Notes: generated from the letters alone by a model not told the origin. Shown: positions 35,662-45,073, numbered from the stretch's first letter. The stretch: DNA of 64,000 bases from Pseudomonas gessardii (GCF_001983165.1 NZ_MNPU01000028.1:1-64000); one strand, 5' to 3'. Made by a program: numbers and translations.

Positions 35662-36345
35662 ATGGGCGCATGCATTCTCACCGCGCAGAACCTTAGCAAA
35701 GTGGTTCCTAGCGCGGAAGGTGAACTGACCATCCTGCACGAACTGAGCCTGGAACTGAACAAGGGCGATAGCCTGGCTATCGTCGGCAGCTCCGGCTCCG
35801 GAAAATCCACGCTCCTTGGCCTGCTGGCCGGGCTCGACCTGCCCAGCAGCGGTGAGGTTACCCTCGCCGGCCAGGCCCTGAGCCTCCTGGACGAAGACCA
35901 GCGGGCACGCATCCGCGCCGAACACGTCGGTTTTGTGTTCCAGTCGTTCCAATTGCTCGACAGCCTCAACGCCCTGGAAAACGTCATGCTGCCCCTGGAG
36001 CTGGACGGGCGCAAGGACGCCCGCGAACGCGCCCGGCACTTGCTCGAACGGGTCGGCCTGGGCCAGCGCCTGACCCATTCGCCCCGCCAGCTCTCCGGTG
36101 GCGAGCAGCAACGAGTGGCGATTGCCCGGGCGTTCGCGGCCGAACCGGACGTGCTGTTTGCCGATGAACCCACCGGCAACCTCGACAGCCATACCGGCGA
36201 GCGCATCAGCGACTTGCTGTTCGAACTCAATAAAGAAAACGGCACCACCCTGGTGCTGGTGACCCACGACGAGCGCCTGGCCCATCGCTGCCGACGCCTG
36301 ATCCGCCTTGAAGCCGGCCTGATGGTCGAGCCCCTGGAGCCTTGA
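35662..36345 (+). CDS. ABC transporter ATP-binding protein (YbbA/LolD type)
   Basis: An ATPase of 227 residues: Walker A GSSGSGKST, Q-loop VFQSFQLLDSLNALENV, signature LSGGEQQR, Walker B VLFADEPTGNLDS and H-loop VTHDERLA, all standard. It belongs to the MacB/LolD/YbbA class and is the partner of the permease that begins in its stop codon (TGATG overlap). In E. coli the same trio, tesA-ybbA-ybbP, occurs. The substrate is unknown; a link to TesA export or lipid handling has only been proposed from context. Confidence 0.9.
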   Translation: MGACILTAQNLSKVVPSAEGELTILHELSLELNKGDSLAIVGSSGSGKSTLLGLLAGLDLPSSGEVTLAGQALSLLDEDQRARIRAEHVGFVFQSFQLLDSLNALENVMLPLELDGRKDARERARHLLERVGLGQRLTHSPRQLSGGEQQRVAIARAFAAEPDVLFADEPTGNLDSHTGERISDLLFELNKENGTTLVLVTHDERLAHRCRRLIRLEAGLMVEPLEP

Positions 36346-38855
36346 TGGCACGCCTGCCGCTGTTGCGCCTGTTCAGCCTTGCCCTGCGCCAATTGCTGCG
36401 TGATGCCCGCGCCGGTGAGTTGCGCGTGCTGTTCTTCGCCCTGCTGGTGGCAGTGGCCGCCAGCACTGCCATCGGTTATTTCGGTGCGCGGCTTAACGGC
36501 GCCATGCTGTTGCGCGCCACCGAGTTCCTCGGCGCCGACCTGGTGCTGGAGGGCAGCTCCCCCGCCCGTTCCGAGCAGGTAGCCAGCGGCACGCAACTGG
36601 GCCTGACGCACGCCAGGGTGGTGGAGTTCTCCAGTGTCATCGCCACCGACAACGGCATTCAGCTTTCGAGTATCAAGGCGGTCAACGAGCAATACCCGCT
36701 ACGCGGCCAACTGAAAAGCGCGGCTGAACCGTTCGCACAAGAGACCTCGGGCGGCGGCCCGAAACCCGGCGAGGCCTGGGTCGAGGCGCGCCTGTTGACC
36801 GCACTGGACCTGAAAGTCGGCGACAGTATCGACGTCGGCATGAAAGCCCTGCGCATGACCCGCGTCCTCACCTATGAGCCGGATCGGGCCGGCAACCTCT
36901 ACAGCCTCACCCCACGGGTAATGATCAACCTGGCCGACCTTGAGGCCACCGGCGTGGTCCAGCCAGGCAGCCGCGTCAGCTACCGCGAGCTGTGGCGCGC
37001 GCCGCCAGCCAGTACCGCCCTGCAAACCTACCGCGACCAGATAACACCTGGCCTGGCGGCCAACCAGCGCCTGCAGGATGCACGGGACGGCAACCAGCAA
37101 ATCGGCGGTGCCCTGGGCAAGGCCGAGCGCTACCTGAACATGGCCAGCCTGGTCGCCGTGCTGCTGTCCGGAGTGGCCGTGGCCCTGTCGGCGAACCGCT
37201 TTGCCAGCCGCCGCTTCGACGCCAGTGCGCTGTTGCGATGCCTGGGCCTGTCGCGGCGCGAAACCATGCTGCTGTTCAGCCTGCAACTGACCGTCCTGGG
37301 CTTGCTGGCCAGTCTCGCCGGTGCGGCACTGGGCTGGCTGGCGCAGTTGGGTCTGTTTTACCTGTTGCACGATCTGCTGCCGGCAGATGTCCCGCCTGGC
37401 GGATTGCTGCCAGCCGTCGCCGGCATCGGTACCGGGCTGGTGGCCCTGGCCGGTTTTGCCCTGCCGCCCCTGGCGGCCCTGGGCCGCGTACCACCGCTGC
37501 GGGTTCTACGGCGCGACTTGCTGCCGATCCCCTCCAGCACCTGGATGGTGTATGGCGCGGCATTGTTTGCCCTGGGCCTGATCATGTGGCGCCTGAGCCT
37601 GGACCTGGTGCTGACCTTCGCGCTGTTGGGCGGCGGGGTTATCGCCGCCCTGATCCTCGGCGGCCTGCTCCTGTTGCTATTGCAAAGCCTGCGCCGCCTG
37701 CTGGCGCGTGCAGCCCTGCCCTGGCGCCTGGGGCTGGGCCAGTTATTGCGCCACCCGTTGGCGGCGGCGGGCCAGTCCCTGGCGTTCGGCCTCATCCTGC
37801 TGTCGATGGGGTTGATCGCCCTGCTGCGTGGCGAACTGCTGGACACCTGGCAGAATCAGTTGCCCAAGGACGCCCCCAACTATTTCGCGCTCAACATCCT
37901 GCCGGCCGACAAGGACGCCTTCGGTGCCCGCCTGCTGGAGTTGCAAGCGCAGGCAGCACCCTTGTATCCGGTGGTACCAGGGCGCCTGATCAGCATCAAC
38001 GGCGAACCCGTGCAGGAAATTGTCAGCAAGGACTCCAGTGGCGATCGTGCGATACAGCGGGACTTGAGCCTGACCTGGGCCGCCAACCTGCCCCCGGGCA
38101 ACACCCTGACATCGGGCACCTGGTGGGCGGATCAACCGAAGGATGAGATACCTGGCGTCTCGGTAGAAACCAAGGTAGCCGAAAGCCTCAAGCTCAAGCT
38201 CAACGACCACCTGGTCTTCACCGTTGGCGGGGAAAACCGTGAAGCCCGGGTCACCAGCCTGCGGGAGATCAACTGGGACAACTTCCAACCCAACTTCTTC
38301 ATGATCTTTCAACCTGGCACCCTGAAGGACCTACCGGCCACGTACCTGACCAGCTTCTACTTGGCCGCCGGCCATGACCAGCAGATCGTCGACCTGTCCC
38401 GGGCCTTCCCGGCAGTCACGATCCTGCAAGTCGAGGCGCTGCTGGCCCAACTGCGCAGCATCCTGGCCCAGGTCACGCTGGCCGTGGAGTATGTGCTGCT
38501 GTTTGTCCTGGCGGCAGGCATGGCGGTGCTGTTCTCCGGCCTGCAGGCCACCCTGGACGAACGCATCCGCCAGGGCGCCTTGTTGCGCGCCCTGGGGGCG
38601 GAGCGCAAGTTGCTGGTCAAGGCCCGACGTATCGAGTTTGGTCTATTGGGTGCGGTCAGTGGGCTGTTGGCGGCGCTGGGGACCGAGTTAGTGACCCTGG
38701 TGCTGTATCGCTATGCGTTCGACCTGGTCTGGCACCCTCATCCCTGGCTGTTGGTGCTTCCGGTGATTGGTGCAGTCTTGATCGGCGGTGCGGGGGTGTT
38801 CGGTACACGCCGTGCGCTGAACGCCAGCCCGCTGACGGTATTGCGCGAAGGTTGA
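36345..38855 (+). CDS. ABC transporter permease (YbbP, FtsX family)
   Basis: A permease of 836 residues with about ten membrane segments: one near 20-40, groups near 265-400 and 410-500, and a C-terminal FtsX domain near 710-830 (LLFVLAAGMAVLFSGLQATLDERIRQGALLRALGAE region). Two large periplasmic parts (about 45-260 and 515-700) fit the YbbP type of MacB/FtsX mechanotransmission transporters. The start codon overlaps the ATPase stop by one base. A terminator follows. Confidence 0.9.
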   Translation: MARLPLLRLFSLALRQLLRDARAGELRVLFFALLVAVAASTAIGYFGARLNGAMLLRATEFLGADLVLEGSSPARSEQVASGTQLGLTHARVVEFSSVIATDNGIQLSSIKAVNEQYPLRGQLKSAAEPFAQETSGGGPKPGEAWVEARLLTALDLKVGDSIDVGMKALRMTRVLTYEPDRAGNLYSLTPRVMINLADLEATGVVQPGSRVSYRELWRAPPASTALQTYRDQITPGLAANQRLQDARDGNQQIGGALGKAERYLNMASLVAVLLSGVAVALSANRFASRRFDASALLRCLGLSRRETMLLFSLQLTVLGLLASLAGAALGWLAQLGLFYLLHDLLPADVPPGGLLPAVAGIGTGLVALAGFALPPLAALGRVPPLRVLRRDLLPIPSSTWMVYGAALFALGLIMWRLSLDLVLTFALLGGGVIAALILGGLLLLLLQSLRRLLARAALPWRLGLGQLLRHPLAAAGQSLAFGLILLSMGLIALLRGELLDTWQNQLPKDAPNYFALNILPADKDAFGARLLELQAQAAPLYPVVPGRLISINGEPVQEIVSKDSSGDRAIQRDLSLTWAANLPPGNTLTSGTWWADQPKDEIPGVSVETKVAESLKLKLNDHLVFTVGGENREARVTSLREINWDNFQPNFFMIFQPGTLKDLPATYLTSFYLAAGHDQQIVDLSRAFPAVTILQVEALLAQLRSILAQVTLAVEYVLLFVLAAGMAVLFSGLQATLDERIRQGALLRALGAERKLLVKARRIEFGLLGAVSGLLAALGTELVTLVLYRYAFDLVWHPHPWLLVLPVIGAVLIGGAGVFGTRRALNASPLTVLREG

Positions 38856-38859
38856 AACA

Positions 38860-38892
38860 AAAAAGCCGGCTCCCCTGTGGGAGCCGGCTCAC
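38860..38892. terminator. Terminator after the YbbP-type permease gene
   Basis: A-run then stem agccggctcccctgtggg with its complement (38864-38889). It sits before greB on the other strand. A short REP-like repeat, gccggcaagccggc, follows near 38924. Confidence 0.85.
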
Positions 38893-38937
38893 TGCATCAC
38901 GGCGTTCTTCCTCGCGCCATCGCCGGCAAGCCGGCGC

Positions 38938-39411
38938 CTACCTGATGTACTCGATGCCAGTGATCCACCAGCACATTTCGCCGCCGGGCGTCTGCACAAT
39001 GGCCTCATCGTCCACCTCTTTGCGCAGCAAGGCCCTGGCCATGGGTGAGTCGATGGAGATGTAATCCATGCGCTCATAAATTTCGTCATAGCCCACGATC
39101 CGAAAACGCTTGGTATCGCCCTGCTCGTTCTCGATATCCACCCAGGCTCCGAAGAACACCTTGCCCTCCTGCTCGGGCATGTATTCCACCACCCGCATAT
39201 CTTCCAGGCGCTTGCGCAGGTAACGCACCCGGCGGTCGATTTCGCGCAGCAGCTTTTTGTTGTACTGGTAGTCGGCGTTTTCGCTACGGTCTCCCAGCGA
39301 GGCAGCCCAAGTGACCTTGCGTGTTGTATCAGGACGCTTTTCTCGCCACAGGTAATCAAGCTCTTTCTTCAGCGCCTCATGACCTTCTTTGGTAATCAGC
39401 TTGGTACTCAA
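38938..39411 (-). CDS. greB: Transcription elongation factor GreB
   Basis: A protein of 157 residues very close to E. coli GreB: LWREKRP, TWAASLGDRSENADYQYNKK (acidic tip), EGKVFFGAWVDIENE and YISIDSPMARALLRKEV. It stimulates transcript cleavage in backtracked RNA polymerase. No ATG fits the family N-terminus (STKLITKEG), so TTG 39411 is chosen; GTG 39420 is the alternative. A rare start codon may keep its level low. Confidence 0.93.
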   Translation of the reverse strand: MSTKLITKEGHEALKKELDYLWREKRPDTTRKVTWAASLGDRSENADYQYNKKLLREIDRRVRYLRKRLEDMRVVEYMPEQEGKVFFGAWVDIENEQGDTKRFRIVGYDEIYERMDYISIDSPMARALLRKEVDDEAIVQTPGGEMCWWITGIEYIR

Positions 39412-39549
39412 AAGCGTCACATCCCCAGGAAATGTCCATTGGTTCAAACCACCCCTGCATCAGCCAAGAGTGCACTGGCTGCCTGACAGCAATCGGTCGG
39501 CCTTGATGATAAATGAACGCCAGAAAGTAGCCAGGCCTGATTCCCCAGG

Positions 39550-40746
39550 TCAATCAGGACCAGACACATTGCCTGCATCCGAGTCCTGCTGCCGGTCGAC
39601 TTTCTCAACCGGAAACAAGGTTCCGTCCAGGCGATAAAGCAACCCCTTCAGATCGCCCCTGAAGCCCGATAACTGCCCCAGACCGGCCGCCAATTGCTCA
39701 GCCTGTTGCTGGGATGCCCTATCCAACGCTTGTAGCCTGAATGACTCATCTTCCAACTGGCGGGCCCAGCCCTCCAGGCGGCGTTGTTCTGCCTGTTGCA
39801 ACTGCGCATCCTGGGCCAGGTGCTCCTCACGCCCATTCAACGCTTCGGTTCGCTGCTGCAAGGCTGACTCCAGTGCGGCCAGCTGTTGATTGGCCTGCTC
39901 CAGTGCGGTTTTTTCCCGCAACAACTGACTTCTGTGCTGCTCAAGCTCCTCCTGCTGCTGGAACACTGCACGCTTTTGTTGCGTCAACTCTTGCGCCACA
40001 CGGGCAAGATTGGTCAGCGTGGTGTCCACTTCAAGCAGGGATGACTGCTCCCGGGCCACAACTGACGAAACGACTTCTGGCGACGTAACAGGCTGCTGCT
40101 GCACTCGCGGAGCGGGTACCTGCGGCACCGCTCCCTTAGGCGGGGAAGGTAATGGGTCAGCAGGCGCTGCCACCGGCAAGACAACTGACGGTTCTTCATC
40201 CGCCCCCTGCCCCACAACCTCAGTGCCATCTGCCGTACCGGGTGGCGACACCATTTTTGACGAGAAACGAATAGACGGCACAATCAACTCGGTACTCTCA
40301 ATCGCAGGCAGACCGATGACTGAAGTCCCTAGGGTGATTACCTTCATCACCAATGCTTTCTTGATCATCAGCGAATGGTGATCCTCCGGCCTGGCCGTCG
40401 GTAGCTTGCTGCCCTTCAGGTCAATGAAATGATAAGGCACTTGTGACGCTGAGGTATTTCCATCCTTGACACCGGACCCCGTGGCCAGGGTGATGATCTG
40501 CTTGAGGACGCTCATCGCCAGTTGCAGGCTCTCCTTGGACTCGATACCGCCAAGAAAATACCGCTCGGTTTTTTTACGCAAGGCGGCGATATAGACCCGA
40601 GAACTCCCTGGCTCAACCTCTTCGTCCAGGCTATAGACAAGAAAGTTCGAAGCAATTTGCGGTATCGCAAAACAACAGAGCAATGCACCGTTGACCGGGG
40701 AATCATGACCAGAGTGTTCAAGAACAAGAGTACGTAGAAGCATCAT
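39550..40746 (-). CDS. Unrecognised coiled-coil protein, divergent from Gld-like ABC genes
   Basis: A protein of 398 residues that I do not recognise. The N-terminal half (about 1-150) looks globular, with FLVYSLDEEVEPGSSRVYIAALRKK. The middle (about 155-225) is Pro- and Val-rich and probably disordered. The C-terminal half (about 230-370) is a long Gln- and Glu-rich coiled coil (ELEQHRSQLLREKTALEQAN). No signal peptide or membrane span is clear. It is divergent, 304 bases away, from the GldA-like ATPase gene, and may be part of that locus. Confidence 0.7.
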   Translation of the reverse strand: MMLLRTLVLEHSGHDSPVNGALLCCFAIPQIASNFLVYSLDEEVEPGSSRVYIAALRKKTERYFLGGIESKESLQLAMSVLKQIITLATGSGVKDGNTSASQVPYHFIDLKGSKLPTARPEDHHSLMIKKALVMKVITLGTSVIGLPAIESTELIVPSIRFSSKMVSPPGTADGTEVVGQGADEEPSVVLPVAAPADPLPSPPKGAVPQVPAPRVQQQPVTSPEVVSSVVAREQSSLLEVDTTLTNLARVAQELTQQKRAVFQQQEELEQHRSQLLREKTALEQANQQLAALESALQQRTEALNGREEHLAQDAQLQQAEQRRLEGWARQLEDESFRLQALDRASQQQAEQLAAGLGQLSGFRGDLKGLLYRLDGTLFPVEKVDRQQDSDAGNVSGPD

Positions 40747-41050
40747 GAGTGTCGGACTCCATTACGGTAGTACTTCATATACACGCCATCTATCAATTCA
40801 AAAAAACATCAAGAGCAACACAATTGTTTCAGCGAGTGATTGAGCTACATGTAGGAATTACCTTATTTCAGCATTTCAGCGTTTCCAAGCCCCCCTATTG
40901 AACGTACCATTTTTTAACAAAGCTGCATCTGAAACACTTAATCAATACTTTTCACCGTCAACCCTCGGCAATTTCCAACCTGAACACACAGGCTATTGAG
41001 ACCGCCGAATACTCAGCGTGTCCCGGCAAACAACCAAGTAGAAAAACCCA
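40747..41050. other. AT-rich divergent promoter region of the Gld-like locus
   Basis: This 304-base gap separates divergent genes. It is clearly lower in GC than the surroundings (for example taccatttttt and caatacttttcaccg). No ORF or defined operator is recognised. Confidence 0.5.
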
Positions 41051-41977
41051 ATGATCGAAATAAAAAATCTAACAAAAAAAACAGGACGAGCGATTGCAAT
41101 CGACAACTTGACATTTAGCGCCCGCCCTCAGGAATGTCTAGGACTGTTTGGACATGACGGGGCAGGAAAAAGTACGCTCCTCAAATTGCTCTCAGGCGCA
41201 ATCCCGGCAACTTCAGGCACGATGAAAATATATGACACAGATATCTCTAACCACCCCATAAAGGCAAAAAAAGTAATAGGTTACCAGCCTGAATCGGCAC
41301 TCGGCCATGGCAACATGAAGGTAAAAAGTTTTCTGGGCTACATGGCCGAAGTTCGTGGGTTCCATGGCCTGGAAAAGCGCAAGATGGTCGATCGGACGAT
41401 CACCCGCCTGGAGCTTTGGCGAGTACTTGACTCACCTATCGCAGCCCTTCCGCCAGGGCACCGGCGCAAAGTGGCGCTGGCCCAAGCCATCCTGCATACC
41501 CCCAAGCTACTGTTGCTCGATGAACCTACAGAAGGCCTGGCCCCCCTGCAAAAACAAAAGATCGGGGCGCTTATCCAATCGTTGACCGAAGATATGACGG
41601 TCATTATTGCCTCACGCAATCCCGAAGAATTCTCCTGTATCTGCCAGCGGGCGCTGGTTCTGGTCGAGGGTCGATTGCTGGCCGATGCCCCCGTCACCGA
41701 GTTACAGCGTAGCTCGCGCCATTACCAGGCGATCACCCTGGCCGCCGATACCCCCCTGGACCTCCTGGCGCTGGCTGTGCTTCCGGGGGTAGCTGGCATC
41801 GAAGAAGACCGGCATGCCCACGGCAGTGTGACGGTACTCGCGATGCCGGGGCAAATCATCTATCCACATGTCAATGCCCTGGTCGCCAACCGCCGCTGGA
41901 AGATCAATACCTTGAGCCTTGAGCCGGGACGCCTGAGCGATGTCATCCATCATTTGAGCCAGGAGATGCCCAATTGA
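41051..41977 (+). CDS. GldA-like ABC ATPase with altered catalytic motifs
   Basis: An ATPase of 308 residues, nearest to GldA of ABC-2 type exporters. Walker A GHDGAGKST (about 35-43) and Walker B LLLLDEPTEGL (about 155-165) are intact. The signature reads LPPGHRRKV instead of LSxGxRQRV, the D-loop GLAP instead of GLDP, and the H-loop position ASRNPEE instead of STHxxxE. It has a C-terminal domain of about 90 residues, as in GldA. The 5' part is AT-rich with poly-A codons, unlike neighbours. It overlaps the permease gene by four bases. Confidence 0.85.
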   Translation: MIEIKNLTKKTGRAIAIDNLTFSARPQECLGLFGHDGAGKSTLLKLLSGAIPATSGTMKIYDTDISNHPIKAKKVIGYQPESALGHGNMKVKSFLGYMAEVRGFHGLEKRKMVDRTITRLELWRVLDSPIAALPPGHRRKVALAQAILHTPKLLLLDEPTEGLAPLQKQKIGALIQSLTEDMTVIIASRNPEEFSCICQRALVLVEGRLLADAPVTELQRSSRHYQAITLAADTPLDLLALAVLPGVAGIEEDRHAHGSVTVLAMPGQIIYPHVNALVANRRWKINTLSLEPGRLSDVIHHLSQEMPN

Positions 41978-42699
41978 AACGTCTACCCGTGATATTCAAG
42001 CGGCAACTGAGTAACTACTTGTCGAGCCCGGCCACTTATTTTGGTATCGTGATCTTCTTGATTGTTAACACTGCGCTCGGCTTTCATATAGGAAATTTCC
42101 TGGAAAAACCTCCAGCAAACTTACACGCTTTCTTTCAGTTCCACCCCTGGCTTTATCTTTTTTTCATTCCATTTATTTCCACACTGCTTTGGTCGGACGA
42201 GCACAAAGACAATGCGCTCTCCTTTACAAATACACTACCGATATCAGCCCTCGAACTGACACTGGGCAAATTTCTGGCCGCTTGGAGCCTTTGCGCATTA
42301 ACGCTTTCATTGAATTTCCCGCTGGTCATCGCCATTAATTACCTGGCTATGGCGGACAATTTAAGCATCCTGGCCCAATTCATAGGGAGCTGGCTACTGG
42401 CCGGTGCTTATCTTTCGTTCGCGTGCCTTGTCTGTGTCCTGGCCTATAATCGCCTTATTATTTTTGCTATCACACTCGCGTTATTGTTAACAGCAAGCAC
42501 ATTATCATCTGTACTGGATATGTTGGAGCATCAGGCCCCCATCTGGGTAATTGACAGTTTGATCTCACTCAATCCACGGATACGATTCAACGCGATAGAC
42601 AACGGCCTTCTGACACTACACGACACGTCCTACTTCATAAGCATGATCATTGCCTTCCTCACCGCGACCACTCTTACTTTAAATTTCAGAAAAGGCTGA
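41974..42699 (+). CDS. GldF-like ABC-2 permease
   Basis: An integral membrane protein of 241 residues with six predicted segments. A short N-terminal amphipathic stretch (MKRLPVIFKRQLSNYLSSPA) is followed by spans near 22-42, 62-80, 100-125, 140-160, 165-185 and 215-235. The cytosolic loop SDEHKDNALSFTNTLPISALELTLGKF resembles the coupling region of GldF/NatB-type ABC-2 permeases. It is the second gene of a three-gene operon. Base use is AT-richer than typical core genes here. Confidence 0.83.
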   Translation: MKRLPVIFKRQLSNYLSSPATYFGIVIFLIVNTALGFHIGNFLEKPPANLHAFFQFHPWLYLFFIPFISTLLWSDEHKDNALSFTNTLPISALELTLGKFLAAWSLCALTLSLNFPLVIAINYLAMADNLSILAQFIGSWLLAGAYLSFACLVCVLAYNRLIIFAITLALLLTASTLSSVLDMLEHQAPIWVIDSLISLNPRIRFNAIDNGLLTLHDTSYFISMIIAFLTATTLTLNFRKG

Positions 42700-42713
42700 G
42701 GAAGGAAATCCCC

Positions 42714-44507
42714 ATGAGGAACCTTATGAACTTCGGTGTGACGTTGATCGTCATCGCCTTGCTTTTTCTCGCCTTCAATCTGGTATGGGCACTGAAACTG
42801 CCCAACTATCGGCTGGACCTTTCAGAGAAAAAAATCTACACCCTATCGCCTTCGACCGACGCCCTGCTCGCGGAGCTTGAAACGCCCATGGACTTGTATT
42901 TTTTCAACGCAAGCCACCCCCGCAAGAGTGAAGCCTTGAAAAGCCATGGCGAGTACATCGCCCTGTTGCTCAAGGCCTATGAAAGTGCGTCCAAGGGCAA
43001 CATTACGCTGCATTTGATTGACCCTGAACCCTTTTCAGAAGATGAGTACAAGGCCCAATTATTGGGCCTTGATAGTAAACAAGGGCTGTTTGGGCTCATC
43101 GGAACCCGTGCAAACCAAGAGCCCCAGAAAATCGAGCGGTTCGACCCCGCCCAGGTGGAGTTCCTGGAGTATGAAATCAGTCACCTGATCCACAATGTCG
43201 CGCGCCAGGAACAGCCAGTCATCGGGTTGATCTCTGGATTAGCCATGAATGGCAGCCGAAATGAACGCAATCAGGAAATCACCCCACAGTGGCAGCTACT
43301 CAAGGAAATTCGCAGCCATTTCAATCTGATGAGCCTGGGCAGCGACATTTCGCGTATCCCCGGGAACGTCAGGACCTTGATGGTCGTACAGCCCGCTCGA
43401 CTGCCACAACAGACACTCTTTGCCATTGACCAGTTTGTCCTGGCAGGGGGCAAGTTGATGATGTTTGTTGACCCCTTGGATGACCTGGACTCAACCGCCG
43501 ATACCTCAGGCCAACAAAACCTGCTTGCCGCATGGGGGGTGCAGATGCAGGCGAACAAGGTATTGGCAGACAGCCGCTATGCAACCCCGGTAGTGCTTGC
43601 CGTCGGCCAGCCGCCCATACGCCATCCTGGGGCGCTCACCCTGCCCAGAGAGACGATGGCGCAGCACGATATCAGCACCTGGGGCGTTGACAGCGTAACG
43701 CTGTTAAATTCTGGTACGCTCACGCCACTGAAAAAAAGCCGCACTGCATTCACCCCGCTGATCCAGAGCTCCGGGCAAGCCAGCACGTTCGATGGGGCAC
43801 GCTTCGCTCAACAGGACGCATTCGACGCCATGATCAGCGAGGCTGCCACTCGCGGTCGGCAGAATGTGATCGCAGCTCGTATCGAGGGGCCCGCCTATTC
43901 TGCCTTCCCTGAAGGTATCAATGGCCAGGAAGCTGCGGTGAAAAAGGCCGCCAGGATCCATGTAGTGTTGGTTGCCGACACTGACCTGCTCAGTGACCGC
44001 ATCTGGCTGGCCGCACGCACCGCCAATGGACAAAAAGCGCTGCGTTCGGGCAATGCCAGGTTTGTCCTCAATACCCTGGATAACCTGGCAGCGTCCGACG
44101 CACTAAGTGCTATCAGCCCTCGTGCAAGCGATCAGCAACAACCAGGGTTGCTGGACAGGCTGCGCAACGAGGCCGAACAGTCCTACCGAAAAAAAGCCAC
44201 CCTCCTGGAGCAACGCCTGGACCAGGCAGAAAAAGAATGGCAGTCGCTGAACACGCCGTCATTGATATCGGGGAGCCAGGCCATTTCCTCGAATACGTTG
44301 CTGCAAGCGTTAAACAAAGAACGCCTGCGATTACGCATGGAGCTTCACACGCTGAAAAAAGACGCCTACAAGAACGTCTACCAACTGGAGCTCATCGTGA
44401 TGCTGCTCTCTATCATCACCGTTCCGCTGATAGTGAGCCTGCTCGGCCTGGGGATCTTCATCTCCCACCAACGTCGCCAACACCCGCCTGCCGCAGTGTT
44501 CTACTGA
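42714..44507 (+). CDS. GldG-like membrane-anchored ABC accessory protein
   Basis: A protein of 597 residues of the Gldg / uncharacterised ABC transport family. An N-terminal span (about 8-27) is followed by NYRLDLSEKKIYTLSPST, the family hallmark, a large extracytoplasmic thioredoxin/GATase-like domain (LMMFVDPLDDLD), a coiled coil (about 475-545) and a C-terminal span (about 560-585). It probably sits in the inner membrane with its bulk in the periplasm and works with the GldA/GldF pair. GAGGAAGG precedes the ATG. The exported substrate is unknown. Confidence 0.83.
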   Translation: MRNLMNFGVTLIVIALLFLAFNLVWALKLPNYRLDLSEKKIYTLSPSTDALLAELETPMDLYFFNASHPRKSEALKSHGEYIALLLKAYESASKGNITLHLIDPEPFSEDEYKAQLLGLDSKQGLFGLIGTRANQEPQKIERFDPAQVEFLEYEISHLIHNVARQEQPVIGLISGLAMNGSRNERNQEITPQWQLLKEIRSHFNLMSLGSDISRIPGNVRTLMVVQPARLPQQTLFAIDQFVLAGGKLMMFVDPLDDLDSTADTSGQQNLLAAWGVQMQANKVLADSRYATPVVLAVGQPPIRHPGALTLPRETMAQHDISTWGVDSVTLLNSGTLTPLKKSRTAFTPLIQSSGQASTFDGARFAQQDAFDAMISEAATRGRQNVIAARIEGPAYSAFPEGINGQEAAVKKAARIHVVLVADTDLLSDRIWLAARTANGQKALRSGNARFVLNTLDNLAASDALSAISPRASDQQQPGLLDRLRNEAEQSYRKKATLLEQRLDQAEKEWQSLNTPSLISGSQAISSNTLLQALNKERLRLRMELHTLKKDAYKNVYQLELIVMLLSIITVPLIVSLLGLGIFISHQRRQHPPAAVFY

Positions 44508-44517
44508 GCGTTGCAGG

Positions 44518-44826
44518 TCAACGCCGGGTAATCAGGCCCTGGCGCGCCACGCGGGTCAGGTGTCGGATGAACTCATCGGCATCCTCGGCGTTCGGCGCCT
44601 GGATCACCGCCAGATCAAAGCTGTTCGTGGCAAAACGCGCCAGGGACTCGCCGTCTTCGACAAACTGGATCAGGAAAGCCGAAGGACGACCCGTGCGCCG
44701 GGGCCAGCCATCCAGATAACGCAGCAGCGTCGGCTGGTGCTTGCCGCCAAGAAGAATTTTCGGATTGCGCTGAGTCAGGCCCGCAGTGATCGGGGCCAAG
44801 CGTACAAGAGGTCGTAGTGCATTCAT
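44518..44826 (-). CDS. Small conserved-looking protein, unknown
   Basis: A protein of 102 residues, not recognised. Basic N-terminus (MNALRPLVRLAPI), then an alpha/beta pattern with SAFLIQFVEDGESLARFA and a C-terminal helix. No Cys, signal or span is seen. It converges on the GldG-like gene with 10 bases between stops, so it is probably unrelated to that operon. The start at ATG 44826 lacks a strong ribosome site. Confidence 0.6.
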   Translation of the reverse strand: MNALRPLVRLAPITAGLTQRNPKILLGGKHQPTLLRYLDGWPRRTGRPSAFLIQFVEDGESLARFATNSFDLAVIQAPNAEDADEFIRHLTRVARQGLITRR

Positions 44827-45025
44827 CGTGTCGTGTCTCTGCCTCAAAAGTCTGCGGGCAGGTGAGAGGCAACACCGAACCAGCGCTTTAGCGGTATTTC
44901 GAAACCTGGAACAGGCTTCTGTCGGGGCTGCATCGAGTCCCTGTGGCGCCCCGCAATTAGCTGTTTAAATCGGCGCATGCAGCATCCTAGAGAAGCCGGT
45001 GGGGAAGTGTCAAGAATCCCGTACA

Positions 45026-45056
45026 ACGAAAAAGGCCCGCACGGGGCGGGCCTTTA
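45026..45056 (-). terminator. Terminator of the DoxX gene
   Basis: Stem aaaggcccgc/gcgggccttt (45031-45055) then T-run on the minus strand, just after the DoxX stop. Confidence 0.88.
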
Positions 45057-45073
45057 CAGGAGCGTTAGCAGGA

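Noticed and set aside
35046..36692. Extended 548-codon minus-strand frame before tesA
   Set aside because: The N-terminal 345 codons are antisense to the ABC genes; TesA itself starts with a signal peptide at 35651.
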